64,000 bases of DNA from Adiantum capillus-veneris (GCA_014529385.2 CM043952.1:66723870-66787869), one strand, 5' to 3'; positions 24,198-36,251 are shown, numbered from the stretch's first letter. The notes: a model not told the origin generated them from the sequence alone. Numbers and translations are program-made.

Positions 24198-25822
24198 TGT
24201 AATGGAATTTGCCTATTCAATTTGAGAATAGCGGAATTTAATGAGAGTACTTTCAAGAAATGATTCTGTGAGCATAGCGGGTATACATAATTGAAGATAG
24301 CAACATAATCATAGCAATTAGTTAACTTGGCATAGACAATACTTTTGCAAGAGAGAGAGTTTAGAGAACATGACAACAATTGAGGACCGGATTTATGTGG
24401 AGCCGGTCCCCCCTCCAATAGGCATTTGTATTATGATTTCTCCCATGAAGAGAGACTTGTTACAATACAGTCTTTGTGTTCCTTGTGACCTAGGTGATGC
24501 CATGAAGATGGAAGGATTCATGCACCACAAACATAACATAAACTTGAAGAAAGCTTTAACTATCCCAAGCCTCAGTCCCAAGACCTCAAACACCTTCGAA
24601 GGTGGAGAGAGCTAGCAGGGAATGAGGGTAGGGAAGAGGAAGAAGAAACATTTCGTAGGAGAAAGAATTAGTTCCTCACTTATCATACTCTTGTTGCTAG
24701 CATACATAATAGCATAATAATCAAGAAGAAGGAGATGGCAAGCTTAAGCATTGAAGCATGGCTCTTGGTTGGATTTGCACTCCATAGCCAAGAGTGTTGG
24801 TGTAGGCTCTCAACCTCTACTTGCTTGGAGAGGGAGCTCTTGCACTTTGCATATCACACAATGAGAGTGCTTGTGAGTGTGTGTGGGTGAGTATACCCCC
24901 TAGGCACCCCCCTAGCTTGCTTGGGTCGACCCCCCCTTGTATCTCATGCCTGAAGCTCATTGGACCCCTCCAGGCCTAGCCAATCACAAGCAAGAGCCAT
25001 TACAAGCAACATGGGTAGCCTTGGGACAAGTGTCCCCCTTTCCCCTTTGAGAGAGAGGACTTGATAAATGCTAAAACAATTAGATAATTCATGTAATTTA
25101 TCATTGGACCCCTTTGAAGCCTAGCCAATAGGCTTCAAGCAACCCATGAAGGTAACATGGGTAGGGGCCTGACATGTGTCCTTGCTGCCTCTTCAAGATG
25201 GGCTTCCCTTGTGTGTGTGAGTGGGTGTTCTCTCTCTAGGCCCTAGGAAAAGGGCTCGCCCCCCCTCTTGTAGGAATGCTTTTGACTTTTAGGTGATCAA
25301 GCACCTTACTCACCAAGCATGACAAAGCACTTGAACTAGGGGGGGTTCCCACAAGCATCTCAGGCAAGCTTCTCAAGGCACCTCAAGTACTTTAATCATG
25401 CAGCAAGTCAAGCACCTCAAGCATGGAGCCAGTCAAGCACCTCAAGCATCTTAATCAAGCACCTCAAGCATGAAAAACACCTCAAGCATGACAAGCACCT
25501 CAAGCAGGACAAGCACCTCGAGCTTGGGCCGGGTTCCCACCTCAAGCTCAGCCCTAGCTTACTTAAGGTCAAAAGGACTTTTACACACATTTATTGGAGG
25601 TCTTCAATGAAGCTAACCCTAAGATCTTATGCTCCATTGGTTAGCCTTGCTCTTTGATAGACCATCTCCATTTTGGGCCCCTTTACATTGGCCCCGTGTT
25701 GAGATAGATCTAAAAGCACATACCTATATCTTAACACTTGTTCCCCTTTATTCTCCCACATTAAGTGATCAATTTAATATGAGAAAATCATTTGGGTTAG
25801 TTAGATATTAGATTTTATGACA
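24198..25822 (-). repeat. Solo LTR of element C (1625 bp)
   Basis: Reads TGTCATAAAATC...TTACA on the minus strand and is flanked on both sides by GGTAC, so by itself it is a perfect solo LTR. It has exactly the same length as the LTR at 31471-33095, with about 24 substitutions. It carries a minisatellite of CAAGCACCTCAAGCA units at about 25376-25535. No coding sequence. Confidence 0.92.
25376..25535. repeat. Minisatellite of about 15-20 bp CAAGCACCTCAAGCA units
   Basis: About eight imperfect copies inside the C LTR; the same array recurs at about 32650-32808 in the second LTR. Confidence 0.85.
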
Positions 25823-27204
25823 GGTACTAACATGTCAAATGTGGTGAAGAAATGGGTAATTGAGCTGCAAGAGTTTGAGTTCTCTTTTCTAGTGGAAGAT
25901 AGTACAAGGGCTACCCTAGCTGATTTGTTGACCTACAAGGAGAATCCCCTTATTGTTAAGGAAGAGGTGGTGAGAAAGGTAGTTGAAGAAGTGCCACAGA
26001 TCAGCAATGCACATGTGTTGTTCTTTGATGGTTCATACAGAAAGAGCCATGATGCAGCTTCAGGGGGTATAGCACTTTATGATCCAGAGGGGAAGCTAGT
26101 ATGCAAGAGAGGGTTCAAATTGGATGCGCATAGTAACAATGAGGCTGAATATTCTACATTGGAAGCCGGATTACACATTTGTTTGAAGCATGGGGCTCGA
26201 AGGTTGAGCATAAAAGGTGATGCCTTGTTAGTGGTGAAGCAAGTGCTGGGTGTGTGGAAGAGCAAGAACACCTCATTGAAGGAAATGTGCTTCAGAATTA
26301 AAGGCGTGTTAAAAAAGTTTGAAGCATGGAGCATCAGACACATTGAACGTGCTCTAAATGGAGAGGCACATGAAGCAGCTCAAGGCATGATTGGGGAGCT
26401 ATTCGTGTTGAGGACCAATTTACCTCTTTATCATGGCCGGGAAAGTTTGGCTCAAGAAGAGGAGTTTTTGCTAACAGGAATCATTCCAAAGGAGATTCAG
26501 AAGTCTAAGAAATATGGCTTTGTGCGTAGAGCATACAGGTACAAATTGATTGGTGATGTCTTATACATGAAAGGGGCTGATCTCGTGTTGAGACGTGTAC
26601 CTTGGCGGGAGGAGCTTTACAGAGTGCTGGAAGAGAATCATGAAGGTGCATGTGGTGGCCATTTTGCTCTAAAGATCACCTTGCATAAGATTTTGCAAGA
26701 GGGGTATGTATGGCCTAGTTTGCACAAGGATGTTCACCATTGGTGTAGGTCTTGCAATAGGTGTCAAGCATTTGGGAAGAGAGTGTTGAAGCCAGAGCTA
26801 CGAAAAACCATTATGGCGTTTGATGTGTTTGAAAAGTGGGGGATTGATGCAATAGGCCCGTTACCTATCACAAGCAGGGGCAAAAGCTATATCTTGACGG
26901 CAGTGGACTATCTCTCTAGATGGGCAGAGGCTATAGCAGTAAAACAGATCACTGGAAAGGATGTGGCAAAATTTGTGTATGATAAAATATGTTGCAAGTT
27001 TGGGGTGCCATTAGAGCTACTTTCACATAAGGGGTTAGGATTTAGAGCTAAACTGCTAGACTTCTTATGCACAAAGATGAAGATTGGGCACCAGCATACC
27101 ACTCCTTATTACCCGCAGTGTAATGGCTTAAATGAAAGATTCAATGGTGAGTTGGTACAAATTCTTTCTAAAGTGACAGAGCACCAAGGAAAGAATTGGG
27201 ATTT
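25823..27204 (+). pseudogene. Duplicated, truncated copy of element B second RNase H and integrase
   Basis: Nearly identical to 33096-34478 (under ten differences noticed). It has the second RNase H (VLFFDGSYRKSHDAASGGIA, NNEAEYSTLEAGL), the integrase zinc site with both Cys present (CRSCNRC), and the catalytic core with WGIDAIGPL and GVPLELLSHKG, where the second Asp context is changed. It stops after NERFNGEL...NWDF, where sequence jumps at 27204/27205 into reverse-oriented element C with GATTT microhomology. It cannot be expressed as part of B because it is bounded by C sequences. Confidence 0.88.
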
Positions 27205-28157
27205 TCAAAGAGACCTTTCCAGAAATTACTGGTCATTCTAGGATCTCTATCTGACACGATGGATGTGGGTAATCCATGGTGTTTGAAAATCTGAGATATG
27301 AAGAGAGTTGCCGTTTGATGTGCCTTAATAGTCTTTTTGACAGGAATAAAATGTGCTTGCTTGCTAAACCTGTCGACTATTGTCCATATTCCTGTATTCC
27401 CATGGATAGACTTGGGTAATCCAAAGATGAAATCCATGGATATACTCTCCCATGGTGAATTTGGAATAGGCAATGGCTGGAGTAATCCAGGTTGCTTCCC
27501 TCTATCATACTTGGTCTTTTGGCATACTACACATTTTGAAACATACTCTTGTATGTCCACTTTCATGGTAGGCCAATAGAAATACGTCTCTACTCCTCGG
27601 AGAGTAGGTTGAATACCTCTATGCCCTGCATATGGAGGAGCATGGGATTCATACATAACCTTCTCACGAAGGGAATGGGTAACACATAGCCTATTGCCGT
27701 GGAGAAGATAACCATCCTGCAAGGTGACTGGTTCCTCTTTCTTCCCCAAAGCAAGGGCTGACATTATGTCTCTAAAGTGAGGGTCAGTAGCATACTCATC
27801 TATCATAGAGGATAGATCATTGTGAGTAGCTATAGACACCGCATTAACTTTTGGTCGTCGTGAAAGTGCATCGGCAACTTGATTGTGCTTACCAGCTATG
27901 TGAGCAATATGGAAATTAAATTGCGAAAGAAAATTTTCCCACCTCATTTGTTTGTCGAAAAGCTTGGTTTGCGTCATGAAATACTTGAGACTTTGGTGGT
28001 CGGTTCGTAGGATAAATGGAGTCCCCAATAGGTAGTGCTTCCATGTGTCTAGGGCATGTAGAGCAGCTAAAAGCTCTTTCTCATAAATGCCCAAGACTCG
28101 TTCATCACCATTGAGCCTTTGGCTCTCATATGCTATGGCATGCCCTTCTTGAAGCAA
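27205..28157 (-). pseudogene. Element C RNase H and integrase (truncated)
   Basis: The minus frame has RNase H (FILRTDHQSLKYFMTQ, IAHIAGKHNQVADALSRRP). The integrase zinc site follows (ESHAPPYAGHRG, CVVCQKTK), then the core with first Asp in SMDFIFGLPKS and second in IVSDRDPRM. The last catalytic Glu and the C-terminal part are lost at the junction near 27205; the final residues of the open frame come from element B read in reverse. Integrase would insert element DNA into the genome. Confidence 0.88.
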
Positions 28158-28169
28158 AACCGCTCCAAG

Positions 28170-29186
28170 TCAATCACCACAAGCATCACATTGGACCTCA
28201 AATGGCTTTGAGAGATCCGGAAGCACGAGGACTGGTTGGGAAGTAAGCTTCTCTTTGAGTTTTTCAAAAGCATTTTGCTCCTTAGCAGTCCATACAAACT
28301 TAACGTTCTTCTTGGTTAAGTCGTGTAGTGGTCCTGCTACTTGAGAGAATTTTGCTATGAAGCGTCTATAGTATGCACACATACCAATAAAGCTTCTTAG
28401 CTCATGTAGATTCCTTGGGTTAGGCCATGATTTTATTACCTCTAACTTTGATGGATCCATACGAATACCATCGTGAGAGATAATATGGCCTAGATATTGA
28501 ATCTCTTGAAGGAAGAATTCACTTTTCTTTTGGTTGAGAAAAAGTTTGTTCTCCCTCAAGGCTTGAAAAATCACTTGGAGATGTTGCTTATGTTCCTCCA
28601 AAGACTTGGAGTAGATGATGATATCATCGAAGAACACTCTAGTGAATTTTCGATATGGTCTAAAAATTTTCTCCATCAAACGATTGAACGTAGCTGGTGC
28701 ATTAGTCAAGCCAAAAGGCATGACTAGATATTCATAAAGACCAAATGTTGTGCGAAACGCGGTCTTTAAGATATCGTCATCCACTATCCTTATTTGATGA
28801 TAGCCACTCTTAAGGTCAATCCTACTGAAGTAGGTAGCGCCTTGTAGCTTATCAAACAGATCTTCTACCCGAGGTACGGGAAATCTGTTTTTGATAGTGA
28901 TATGGTTTAGTGCCCGATAGTCCACACACATACGGTATGTACCATCTTTCTTTTGCACTAAAAGGACTGGAGAACTAGGCCTCACCATCCCTTTGTCTAC
29001 CAGCTCTTGTACTTGCCTCATGATCTCCTCTTGTTGAGCTTGTGAGACTCGATATGGAGGTTTGTTAGGCGGTGAGCTTCCTGGAAGGAGCTCAATACGA
29101 TGGTCATCATCCCCTCGTTTTGGAGGTAGGTCCATAGGGATATCATCGATGAACACATCTTGGAATCCTTTTAGAAAAGTAGACAA
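28170..29186 (-). pseudogene. Element C reverse transcriptase and RNase H start
   Basis: A clean minus-strand frame with KKDGTYRMCVDYRALNHITI, FSRIDLKSGYHQIRI, LVMPFGLTNAPATFNRLMEK and the catalytic FFDDIIIYS. The connection block HELRSFIGMCAYYRRFI follows, and RNase H begins at DACGD (28170). One stop at about 28169 separates it from the next frame. Compared with E it lacks the residues between VRPSS and PVLLVQ, an in-frame deletion of about five codons in the RT N-terminus. Confidence 0.9.
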
Positions 29187-29246
29187 GTCTAACTCTTCTT
29201 GATTCCTATCATTTTCATTTGATGAAGCATTATTAGCTTTTAGAGA

Positions 29247-29663
29247 CTATTTGACATAAATCATGTACGCAGAAACTGAGCTCTTCATTGATTTATCAAA
29301 AGAAAGAGGATTTACAAGTGGAATAGTGCGACCACGCTCACTAGCATCTATATACATGTTCTTTCCCCTGTAGGTGAAGTAAATTCTCCTTTCAGGGAAC
29401 TTCATGTTGGCAGCCATGCGATCAAACCATGGTGCCCCTAGGATAACATCCTGATGTTGGAGAGGAGAGATGAAGAAGTCTTCTTTGTCGACATAGCTTT
29501 GGACATGAAGCCTCAACTTCCCAATCAAGGGAGTAACGGAGGCTTGTTGTCCCTTGAAAGCTGCATCAGCTGTTACTATATCTCCCATCTCAAAAGCTTG
29601 AATGCCCAACTTGGTGGCCAACTCTATTGATATGAAGTTGAGAGTAGAGCCAGGGTCAAACAA
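29247..29663 (-). pseudogene. Element C aspartic protease
   Basis: The minus frame has the active-site segment FDPGSTLNFIS (D-P-G-S in place of the common D-[ST]-G) and the DVILGAPWFDR block. The same D-P-G-S is present in element E, so it is a family trait. It would cut the polyprotein. Confidence 0.8.
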
Positions 29664-29673
29664 GATGAAGGCA

Positions 29674-31058
29674 TCATGCTCTCACCTTTCCCCAAGCATA
29701 GGAGAGTGATGATCCTTTGCAATGAGCATCCTCTTTTGGAGCTTCGATGGTGGAAGCCCTAGGAGTCTCATTGCGAGTATTCTTCTTGGGGCAAGAACGA
29801 TAGCCATGTCCTTGCTCCCCACACTTGAAACACTTATGGCCCTTGCGAAAAGCTTCAAGCTCTTCAGGAGAGAGTTTGTTTTTACCTTTGTAAACTCCCT
29901 TCTCCTTGGACCGATTGTTGTTGTTGTTGTTGGAAGTGCCTTGGGAATTATTTTGAGCATTGGATTTCCCCTTTGCATCATTTTTATCTTTGTTTTCCAT
30001 GGGCTTGACATTACGTCTAGCCCCTTGATGGAAATTGATGCGTGAAGCAACCATGGTGTGGTGGATTACTTCGGTAATAGTACCGGGCCGTTGAGAGTTG
30101 ATATATTCGGACATCTCTTCAGGTAATCCCGCACAAAATTGTTGTCTTTGCTCGGCAAAGTCTATCTTTCATGAGAGAGGAGCTTCAAGGCGCGCCATTC
30201 GGTAAGAACTTTATCTTTAGTATCGCTTGGAAGAAATTGCTTCATGATGGAAACTCGTAGAGTTTTCCATGTCTTTGGGGCTTCTCCATTGCCACGAAGG
30301 CTAGCCCACCATTGACGAGCTGATTTTTGGAAGTGCATAGCTACATGGCGTAGCTTGGAGGACTCTCTGAAGCCCTCGTCCCCAAAGGCCGCATCAAATT
30401 GCTGGATGAAGGCCAACACTTTGTCGGTAGCACCAAAGGTGCCATCATAGGTGAGAAAAGAGATACTCTTTCCTCCCTCCTTGAACTTCTTTAGCTTTTG
30501 TGACCTTCGCCATGCAGGAAATGATTTGCGATGCCCTCCCCTCTTGTATTCTCTAGGAGAATAGCCATAACTTTCATCGGAAGAGAAGGAAGGTGAAGAA
30601 GAAGGAGAAGAGGGTGACCTCTTCCTAGCCCTTTTCTTCCTTTGTTTCCTCTCTTGCCTTTGAGAGTGATGAGGAGAAGGACTATGGGTTGCTCTTTTCC
30701 TCTTGGGAGGAGTAGGCGATCCTCTAGACTGCCTTCTTCGTGGAGCCACATCTTCAGAAGAACTTAGACTTTCATTGCTTTCTTTCTCTTTGGATTCCTC
30801 CTCTCGAATGGGAGAGAGTCTTCTTTTGGGGGTCTCTTCAAGAGGCCTCCTAAGCTCTCTCTCCTCTTGGAGAGGAAGGGAAATTCCATAGGCACGAAGT
30901 TGTTGAGTAACTTCGGCTTGCAAGGTAGGGTTGCCCACAGCTTGTTGCAACCTAGTCACAAGATAATTCACAAACATGGGAGCATCATCATTAGCACCTT
31001 CATGTGCAAAATCAAAGCTATCAATGTTCATTCTACTCTCTTGATTATTGTCAGCCAT
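29674..31058 (-). pseudogene. Element C gag with RS-like region and zinc knuckle
   Basis: An ATG at 31058 opens MADNNQESRMNIDSFDFAHE. A Ser/Arg/Lys-rich, SR-protein-like region lies at about residues 80-180 (KRARKRSPSSPSSSPSF and neighbours). The retrotransposon gag core follows (SSKLRHVAMHFQKSARQWWA). A stop near 30162 ends the first frame; 30114-29674 continues with a poly-Asn stretch and the knuckle CFKCGEQGHGYRSC. The gag would form particles and bind RNA. The closest relative in the window is E at 51766. Confidence 0.85.
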
Positions 31059-31457
31059 GTTAACAAAATTTTATGCATGTACTTAGTGTATGCTTTGGCA
31101 ATTCAAAAACTTAGTTGCCACTCCTCTTAGCCTTTGAAAATCGGCTCTTAAGTATCTACACCCACGGCTCAAAGTGGTTAATTATAGAAAGTAGAGTAGG
31201 TCTAACATAGCAGAGTTGCCAAGGGCTAGCTCCTTTCGGACTTCTTATGGCTCAATAATGGTAAAGCCGTAGGCAAGTCTAAAAAGACTCCATTATTAAG
31301 TCCAAAGCTCCCGAGGTGTGCACCATCCCCCACATAGTGGGCTTAACAAAACCGGTATTAGATCCCAGTTCCACTTACTCTATTATAATTAACAACATCA
31401 ACCATTTATAGGCTACTTAAGGACCTCTCTTCTTAAGCAAGAAAAGAGAAACCAAAT

Positions 31458-31469
31458 GCTCTGATACCA
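31458..31469 (-). promoter_or_regulatory. Primer binding site of element C
   Basis: Minus-strand TGGTATCAGAGC, one base inside the LTR end at 31471, is the perfect plant initiator tRNA-Met PBS. The stretch 31059-31457 is untranslated leader. Confidence 0.92.
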
Positions 31470-31470
31470 A

Positions 31471-33095
31471 TGTAATGGAATTTGCCTATTCAATTTGAGA
31501 ATAGCGGAATTTAATGAGAGTACTTTCAAGAAATGATTTTGTGAGCATAGCGGGTATACATAATTGAAGATAGCAACATAATCATAGCAATTAGTTAACT
31601 TGGCATAGACAATACTTTTGCAAGAGAGCGAGTTTAGAGAACATGACAACAATTGAGGACCGGATTTATGTGGAGCCGGTCCCCCCTCCAATAGGCATTT
31701 GTATTATGATTTCTCCCATAAAGAGAGACTTGTTACAATACAGTCTTTGTGTTCCTTGTGACCTAGGTGATGCCATGAAGATGGAAGGCTTCATGCACCA
31801 CAAACATAACATAAACTTGAAGAAAGCTTTAACTATCCCAAGCCTCAGTCCCAAGACCTCAAACACCTTCGAAAGTGGAGAGAGCTAGCAGGGAATGACG
31901 GTAGGGAAGAGGAAGAAGAAACATTTCGTAGGAGAAAGAATTAGTTCCTCACTTATCATACTCTTGCTGCTAGCATAGATAATATCATAGTAATGAAGAA
32001 GAAGGAGATGGCTAGCTTAAGCATTGAAGCATGGCTCTTGGTTGGATTTGCACTCCATAGCCAAGAGTGTTGGTGTAGGCTCTCAACCTCTACTTGCTTG
32101 GAGAGGGAGCTCTTGCACTTTGCATATCACACAATGAGAGTGCTTGTGAGTGTGTGTGGGTGAGTATACCCCCTAGGCACCCCCCTAGCTTGCTTGGGTC
32201 GACCCCCCCTTGTAGCTCATGCCTGAAGCTCATTGGACCCCTCCAGGCCTAGCCAATCACAAGCAGGAGCCATTACAAGCAACATGGGTAGCCTTGGGAC
32301 AAGTGTCCCCCTTTCCCCTTTGAGAGAGAGGACTTGATAAATGCTAAAACAATTAGATAATTCATGTAATTTATCATTGGACCCCTTTGAAGCCTAGCCA
32401 ATAGGCTTCAAGCAACACATGAAGGTAACATGGATAGGGGCCTGACATGTGTCCTTGCTGCCTCTTCAAGATGGGCTTCCCTTGTGTGTGTGAGTGGGTG
32501 TTCTCTCTCTAGGCCCTAGGAAAAGGGCTCGCCCCCCCTCTTGTAGGAATGATTTTTACTTTTAGGTGATCAAGCACCTTACTCACCAAGCATGACAAAG
32601 CACTTGAACTAGGGGGGGTTCCCACAAGCATCTCAGGCAAGCTTCTCAAGGCACCTCAAGTACTTTAATCATGCAGCAAGTCAAGCACCTCAAGCATGGA
32701 GCCATTCAAGCACCTCAAGCATCTTAATCAAGCACCTCAAGCATGAAAAACACCTCAAGCATGACAAGCACCTCAAGCAGGACAAGCACCTCGAGCTTGG
32801 GCCGGGTTCCCACCTCAAGCTCAGCCCTAGCTTACTTAAGGTCAAAAGGACTTTTACACACATTTATTGGAGGTCTTCAATGAAGCTAACCCTAAGGTCT
32901 TATGCTCCATTGGTTAGCCTTTCTCTTTGATATACCATCTCCCTTTTGGGCCCCTTTACATTGGCCCCGTGTTGAGATAGATCTAAAAGCACATACCTAT
33001 ATCTTAACACTTGTTCCCGTTTATTCTCCCACATTAAGTGATCAATTTAATATGAGAAAATCATTTGGGTTAGTTAGATATTAGATTTTATGACA
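31471..33095 (-). repeat. 5' LTR of element C (1625 bp)
   Basis: Same length and sequence as 24198-25822 apart from about 24 substitutions. The inner end abuts the PBS and the outer end abuts GGTAC. It contains the CAAGCACCTCAAGCA minisatellite at about 32650-32808. Confidence 0.92.
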
Positions 33096-35078
33096 GGTAC
33101 TAACATGTCAAATGTGGTGAAGAAATGGGTAATTGAGCTGCAAGAGTTTGAGTTCTCTTTTCTAGTGGAAGATAGTACAAGGGCTACCCTAGCTGATTTG
33201 TTGACCTACAAGGAGAATCCCCTTATTGTTAAGGAAGAGGTGGTGAGAAAGGTAGTTGAAGAAGTGCCACAGATCAGCAATGCACATGTGTTGTTCTTTG
33301 ATGGTTCATACAGAAAGAGCCATGATGCAGCTTCAGGGGGTATAGCACTTTATGATCCAGAGGGGAAGCTAGTATGCAAGAGAGGGTTCAAATTGGATGC
33401 GCATAGTAACAATGAGGCTGAATATTCTACATTGGAAGCCGGATTACACATTTGTTTGAAGCATGGGGCTCGAAGGTTGAGCATAAAAGGTGATGCCTTG
33501 TTAGTGGTGAAGCAAGTGCTGGGTGTGTGGAAGAGCAAGAACACCTCATTGAAGGAAATGTGCTTCAGAATTAAAGGCATGTTAAAAAAGTTTGAAGCAT
33601 GGAGCATCAGACACATTGAACGTGCTCTAAATGGAGAGGCACATGAAGCAGCTCAAGGCATGATTGGGGAGCTATTCGTGTTGAGGACCAATTTACCTCT
33701 TTATCATGGCCGGGAAAGTTTGTCTCAAGAAGAGGAGTTTTTGCTAACAGGAATCATTCCAAAGGAGATTCAGAAGTCTAAGAAATATGGCTTTGTGCGT
33801 AGAGCATACAGGTACAAATTGATTGGTGATGTCTTATACATGAAAGGGGCTGATCTCGTGTTGAGACGTGTACCTTGGCGGGAGGAGCTTTACAGAGTGT
33901 TGGAAGAGAATCATGAAGGTGCATGTGGTGGCCATTTTGCTCTAAAGATCACCTTGCATAAGATTTTGCAAGAGGGGTATGTATGGCCTAGTTTGCACAA
34001 GGATGTTCACCATTGGTGTAGGTCTTTCAATAGGTGTCAGGCATTTGGGAAGAGAGTGTTGAAGCCAGAGCTACGAAAAACCATTATGGCGTTTGATGTG
34101 TTTGAAAAGTGGGGGATTGATGCAATAGGCCCGTTACCTATCACAAGCAGGGGCAAAAGCTATATCTTGACGGCAGTGGACTATCTCTCTAGATGGGCAG
34201 AGGCTAGAGCAGTAAAACAGATCACTGGAAAGGATGTGGCAAAATTTGTGTATGATAAAATATGTTGCAAGTTTGGGGTGCCATTAGAGCTACTTTCACA
34301 TAAGGGGCCAGGATTTAGAGCTAAACTGCTAGACTTCTTATGCACAAAGATGAAGATTAGGCACCAGCATACCACTCCTTATTACCCGCAGTGTAATGGC
34401 TTAAATGAAAGATTCAATGGTGAGTTGGTACAAATTCTTTCTAAAGTGACAGAGCACCAAGGAAAGAATTGGGATTTGGAATTGCCTAGTGCATTATGGG
34501 CTTACCGTACTTCGGTGAAGACAGGTACAGGGTTTACTCCATTTCATTTGGTGTACGGAAAGGAAGCACTATTGCCTATAGAGGTAGAGTTGCCTGCGGT
34601 CAAGATGTTAGAGAAGTTGCTTGGGCCGCCTAGTGATGCATTCAAAGAGAGGCTCTTGCAGTTACAAGAGGTCCAATTGGATAGGATGAGCGCATTGGAG
34701 CATTATGGGCAGATGCAGGATAAGGCTTTGGCAAAGATAAATGAAAAGGTCAAAAGTAAGGGTATCAAGAAGCATGACTTGGTTTTGTGCTACAACAGCA
34801 AACTGGACAACACCTTCCAAAAGAAGTTTCAAATTAAGTGGGAAGGCCCTTTCAAGGTAGTGGAGTGTTTCCCGAATGGTACATATCAGTTGGCTAACCT
34901 GGATGGGATTTTACATACGTCAAGGGTAAATGGATTGCGTCTTAAGTTGTATCATGCCAAGTTGATGATGGTGGAGCAAGATGAGTTTTCTGAAGAGCGA
35001 GTGATGTCTATGAGGGATGAGGAGACCTGTGATGCGGCGAGTCTCATATCTCTCTTTGCTGCTGTTGATCATGAATGA
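33096..35078 (+). pseudogene. Element B second RNase H and integrase (3' end of polyprotein)
   Basis: Continues the B frame that was cut at 24197. The second RNase H (about the first 130 codons) has VLFFDGSYRKSHDAASGGIA and NNEAEYSTLEAGL. The integrase zinc site reads CRSFNRC, where the duplicate at 25823 has CRSCNRC, so one metal ligand appears lost here. The core follows (WGIDAIGPLP, YYPQCNGLNERFNGEL with the catalytic Glu), then the C-terminal domain (FQIKWEGPFKVVECFPNGTY). It ends with a TGA at 35076-35078, shortly before a purine tract and the 3' LTR. No chromodomain, as expected for Tat. Confidence 0.9.
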
Positions 35079-35106
35079 TCTAGCAGGCTAGGGGATGGGC
35101 AGATTA

Positions 35107-36247
35107 TGTCAGGAGTTTTTTGGAGCAAGGGATTGCGCATATGTACATATACATGCATGGTGCATCAAATAAAGGATTGCCCATTTTCCTTAGCCAGGTG
35201 GTTATGTGGGGCCCACATGTGTACAGGTAGGACAGGGTGTACATAGTGCATTGATTTTCACTATTACCAGTACCACTGTGTTTTTTCTACAATAAGGAGG
35301 AGTTGGTAGCACGTAAAACTTCTCAAGGAAGCTATCCGCGGGCCGACGACGTGAGGTCAGCAGGTGCGTCAGATGGCATCTAGTGGCATCAGGAGGGCGA
35401 ACGAGGTCAATATTTGCACGCAGATGAGGACGGACACAACGTGGGTGTTTTCTGGTGAGAGTTATGCAGAAAGGTCATCATTAGGACCACTTTTTGGGGC
35501 CACTTCACGTGGTGGCGAGATGCATTATTGGAAAAAAGCAGAGTGCCAGGTGTGCGAATGATGCAAAAAGGTGACAATTATGCACTGCGAGGTCAGTTTT
35601 TGGCCTGTTCGGGGTCCGTTTGAGGTCATCTAAAAGTCCAAGGGTGCCCAACTAATAAAGATAAGTGTGGGAACTGAAAAACAAGAGAGAAGACCAGAAA
35701 AAACGTGGAGAAGAGAGGAGGAACAGCCGTAGGTGTGTTTTTGCCCATTTTGGAGCCTGTTTTGGCCCTAAACTGCTCATCCGAGGTCGGATTTGAGCAC
35801 TTTGACATTGTAGACTGGGGTTTTGGGCTGTTCCGGTCGCGATGGCGCTGTCCATTTTGCCAAATTCCTCACTCTTTTCCTGCTGTTTTTCTGTGTAAGT
35901 TTCTCCTATGAGCGAAGTTTCTGCTCTAGTTTGTGATTGTATCTGGCTTATTTTCCCTATATTGTGTGAGCTATTTGCCCCATTGGTGTTGGCCCAAGCT
36001 CAATTGTATCTAAACATCAGAAATTCTCCTCTTTTGAGCTGAGTTTTTTGGGTGTGTGTGTGTGTGTGTGTCTCTGTGTGGAGTGGGCAAGTGGATAATC
36101 TCTCCTCTCACTCCATAGGTGTGTTTCCTGTCTCGGCCAGGTGTGTTTTGTAAGCCGAGTGGTGCCCCCTAGTGTGTGTGTGTATCTTCCCAAGAGTGTG
36201 TGTCGGGTCGTTATAGAGGCGCTGTGTGTGTTTTCATCCCGCTCACA
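35107..36247 (+). repeat. 3' LTR of element B (1141 bp)
   Basis: Preceded by the purine-rich GGCTAGGGGATGGGCAGATT. Starts TGTCAGGAGTTTTTTGG and ends CCCGCTCACA, followed by ACGG. Confidence 0.9.
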
Positions 36248-36251
36248 ACGG

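Larger units (their letters stand above)
27205..31470 (-). mobile_element. Element C internal region (Ty3/gypsy, minus strand, truncated in integrase)
   Basis: Reads from a 5' LTR at 33095-31471, through PBS, gag (31058-30162), gag end with knuckle (30114-29674), protease (29663-29247), RT/RNase H (29186-28170) and RNase H/integrase (28157-27168). It ends in the integrase core at the junction with B (27204/27205). Same family as element E (gag starts MADN in both, same knuckle and RT blocks). Several stops and shifts disable it. Confidence 0.88.
18650..36247 (+). mobile_element. Element B: Tat-like Ty3/gypsy with a second RNase H, split by element C
   Basis: LTRs lie at 18650-19788 and 35107-36247, with about 15 differences by hand count (about 1.3%), and ACGG flanks. 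The order is gag, protease, RT, RNase H, a second RNase H, integrase. The second RNase H just before integrase is the hallmark of the plant Tat lineage. The coding region runs 20826-24197 and then 33096-35078. Between them sit a solo LTR of C (24198-25822), a partial duplicate of B's own 3' pol (25823-27204) and the rest of C. Confidence 0.88.

Noticed and set aside
25376-25535. CRISPR-like array of regularly spaced repeats
   Set aside because: Units are contiguous and imperfect without unique spacers, and the host is a plant; it is a minisatellite.
24370-31888. The conserved short frames at 24370-24615 and 31643-31888 as a gene family
   Set aside because: They are identical because they lie in the two LTR copies of element C; no domain or coding constraint is visible.
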